Assembly: GCF_006349365.1 (NCBI RefSeq)
Contig: NZ_CP040899.1
Location: 1,674,001 to 1,738,000, forward strand
DNA length: 64,000 nucleotides
Reading direction: 5' to 3'
DNA from: Georgenia wutianyii
GTDB lineage: Bacteria; Actinomycetota; Actinomycetes; Actinomycetales; Actinomycetaceae
The position numbers and the translations under genes were made by a program. The notes beneath the pieces were generated by a model. That model ran no database searches. It saw only the letters and a program-made list of their open reading frames with translations, and was not told the origin of the DNA. Position 1 is the stretch's first letter. Every line of letters starts with the position of its first letter. Positions 63,284 through 64,000 of the stretch are shown in pieces.

Positions 63284-63786
63284 CGTCCCGTCCCCCGTCC
63301 CGGTGCGGACCCGTCCTTGGGGGTCCCGTCAGGGTGCCGGGGCGGTCCGACCGCTCCACCGGCGAGGACGCCGAGCCCTGCCGCGGTGACGCCGACGAGG
63401 ACGCTGCCCAGCCCGTAGACGACGGCGAGGCCGAGGTCTGACTCCGCAAGAGTCGCCGTGTCGGTGGCCAGCGAGCTGTATGTCGTGAAGCCGCCCATGA
63501 CGCCGGTGCCGACGCACAGCCGCACGTCACGGCGTGCCGGCGTCTCCGGCCGGCGGGCGGCGAGCGCGGTGAGGAGCAGCCCCAGGATGAAGGCGCCCGC
63601 GACGTTGACGATGAACACCGCCCACGGGACGGTGTCGCCGCTCCACGGCAGGGCGAGGGCGATGCCCTCGCGTCCGGCCGTGCCGATCGCCCCGCCGAGC
63701 AGGACGAGCAGGACGAGGCGGGGTTGCGCGTACGCCGGTCTGGGGACGTGGCGGGCGTTGTCCCTGTGGTGTTCGACGACGGTCAT
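63280..63786 (-). CDS. crcB: CrcB/FluC fluoride channel, first paralogue
   Basis: 168 aa, longer than its partner because of an N-terminal polar 20 residues and a C-terminal tail. Landmarks: VLLGGAIGTAGREGIALALP near 30, WAVFIVNVAGAFILGLLLTALA near 57, and GTGVMGGFTTYSSLATDTATL near 92. The usual Phe of TTFS is Tyr here. It is the first gene of the crcB-crcB-FUSC-channel operon. No fluoride riboswitch fold was found before it. Confidence 0.93.
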   Translation of the reverse strand: MTVVEHHRDNARHVPRPAYAQPRLVLLVLLGGAIGTAGREGIALALPWSGDTVPWAVFIVNVAGAFILGLLLTALAARRPETPARRDVRLCVGTGVMGGFTTYSSLATDTATLAESDLGLAVVYGLGSVLVGVTAAGLGVLAGGAVGPPRHPDGTPKDGSAPGRGTGR

Positions 63787-63810
63787 GGTGACCTTCTCTC
63801 GTTGGGTCGG

Positions 63811-63844
63811 GGTCGGTGGTGGTCACTGGTCGGTGGTGGTCACT
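63811..63844. repeat. 17-bp perfect tandem duplication
   Basis: GGTCGGTGGTGGTCACT at 63811-63827 is repeated exactly at 63828-63844. The second copy contains the stop codon of the YhgE-like gene, so the duplication lies at the gene end. Confidence 0.8.
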
Positions 63845-64000
63845 GGAGGATGCTCGGCTGGAGCTCGCGCAGGGTCAGCAAGCGCATCCGCGCGGTCCCC
63901 GCCGTGGCGATGAGCGCGGCGCCCAGGGCCCACGCGAGGAGCACGGCGATGTCGCCGCGCACCCTCGCCGGGTCCCCTCCGTACATGACCTGGCGCAGCG
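63840..64000 (-). CDS. C-terminal end of a YhgE/Pip-type membrane protein, 5' part beyond window
   Basis: The last 53 residues are visible: LRQVMYGGDPARVRGDIAVLLAWALGAALIATAGTARMRLLTLRELQPSILQ. One hydrophobic helix is followed by the LRELQPS motif, which closes YhgE/Pip-type and related ABC-2 membrane proteins. The start lies right of the window. It reads toward crcB, ending 53 bp before it. Confidence 0.65.
   Translation of the reverse strand, partial: LRQVMYGGDPARVRGDIAVLLAWALGAALIATAGTARMRLLTLRELQPSILQ

Noticed and set aside
60299..63418. Very long open frame on the plus strand opposite the channel-FUSC gene
   Set aside because: It is a GC-driven antisense shadow: its sequence is Arg/Gly/Asp repeats with no family match, while the minus strand encodes clear membrane domains.
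63787..63839. Fluoride riboswitch before crcB
   Set aside because: Only 53 bp, mostly a tandem repeat, and without the crcB-motif core.

Overview
The window is very GC-rich chromosomal DNA from an actinobacterium. The pgsA/DUF881 pair, the trio of histidine phosphatase, DUF3090 and SCO1664-family protein, F420/mycothiol-era neighbours, frequent GTG starts and 4-base stop/start overlaps point to Micrococcales; a Georgenia- or Cellulomonas-like genus is my inference, not shown by any single gene. No rRNA, tRNA, CRISPR array, phage or intact insertion sequence was seen.

Layout. 0-5 kb: end of the CDP-alcohol phosphatidyltransferase/DUF881 operon, an F420-type oxidoreductase, and the conserved trio that in many relatives leads into mshC (absent here). 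4.6-21.6 kb: housekeeping and stress genes (pepN, arfB, aldehyde dehydrogenase plus DUF779, MscS channel, hrpB, an overlapping operon of YbdK ligase, Rieske oxidoreductase and FUSC exporter, pgi, endonuclease IV), with two copies of an 88-bp palindromic element after pgi. 21.6-25.3 kb: a serine hydrolase, then a two-gene surface system made of an LAxTG-anchored cohesin-like protein and a secreted dockerin-amidase, preceded by helically phased GlnR-like half-sites. 25.3-35 kb: RNase Z, adenine deaminase, alcohol dehydrogenase with two unknown partners, RlmC-type methyltransferase, a degenerate PfkB protein, 5-oxoprolinase (pxpA, pxpBC) and a GNAT. 35-44.5 kb: membrane proteins, a sulfite-oxidase-like molybdoenzyme, a SpoIIE-type phosphatase, ppk2, a CinA-like protein, a Gfo/Idh/MocA oxidoreductase and an OmpR-type two-component pair, with several gene remnants. 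44.5-48.5 kb: a repeat-rich intergenic region followed by a DUF4956 / polyphosphate-polymerase / beta-helix lipoprotein cassette.

48.6-59.3 kb is a self-contained nickel-urea module: an ECF nickel importer (cbiM, PDGLE protein, cbiQ, cbiO) with a Fur-type palindrome over its likely start site, an AraC regulator, and a nine-gene operon ureA - CbiX-like His-rich protein - ureB - ureC - ureF - ureG - ureD - urea channel - Fur-family regulator. No UreE is present; the CbiX-like protein with 16 histidines in its tail is a plausible substitute. 59.5-64 kb: an unusual ion-channel/FUSC fusion in an operon with two CrcB fluoride channels, and the end of a YhgE/Pip-type gene.

Most promising systems for follow-up: the cohesin/dockerin-amidase pair, the CbiX-like protein inside the urease operon with its putative Nur circuit, and the channel-FUSC fusion with CrcB. 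Several palindromic repeat families and at least four broken genes show local turnover.
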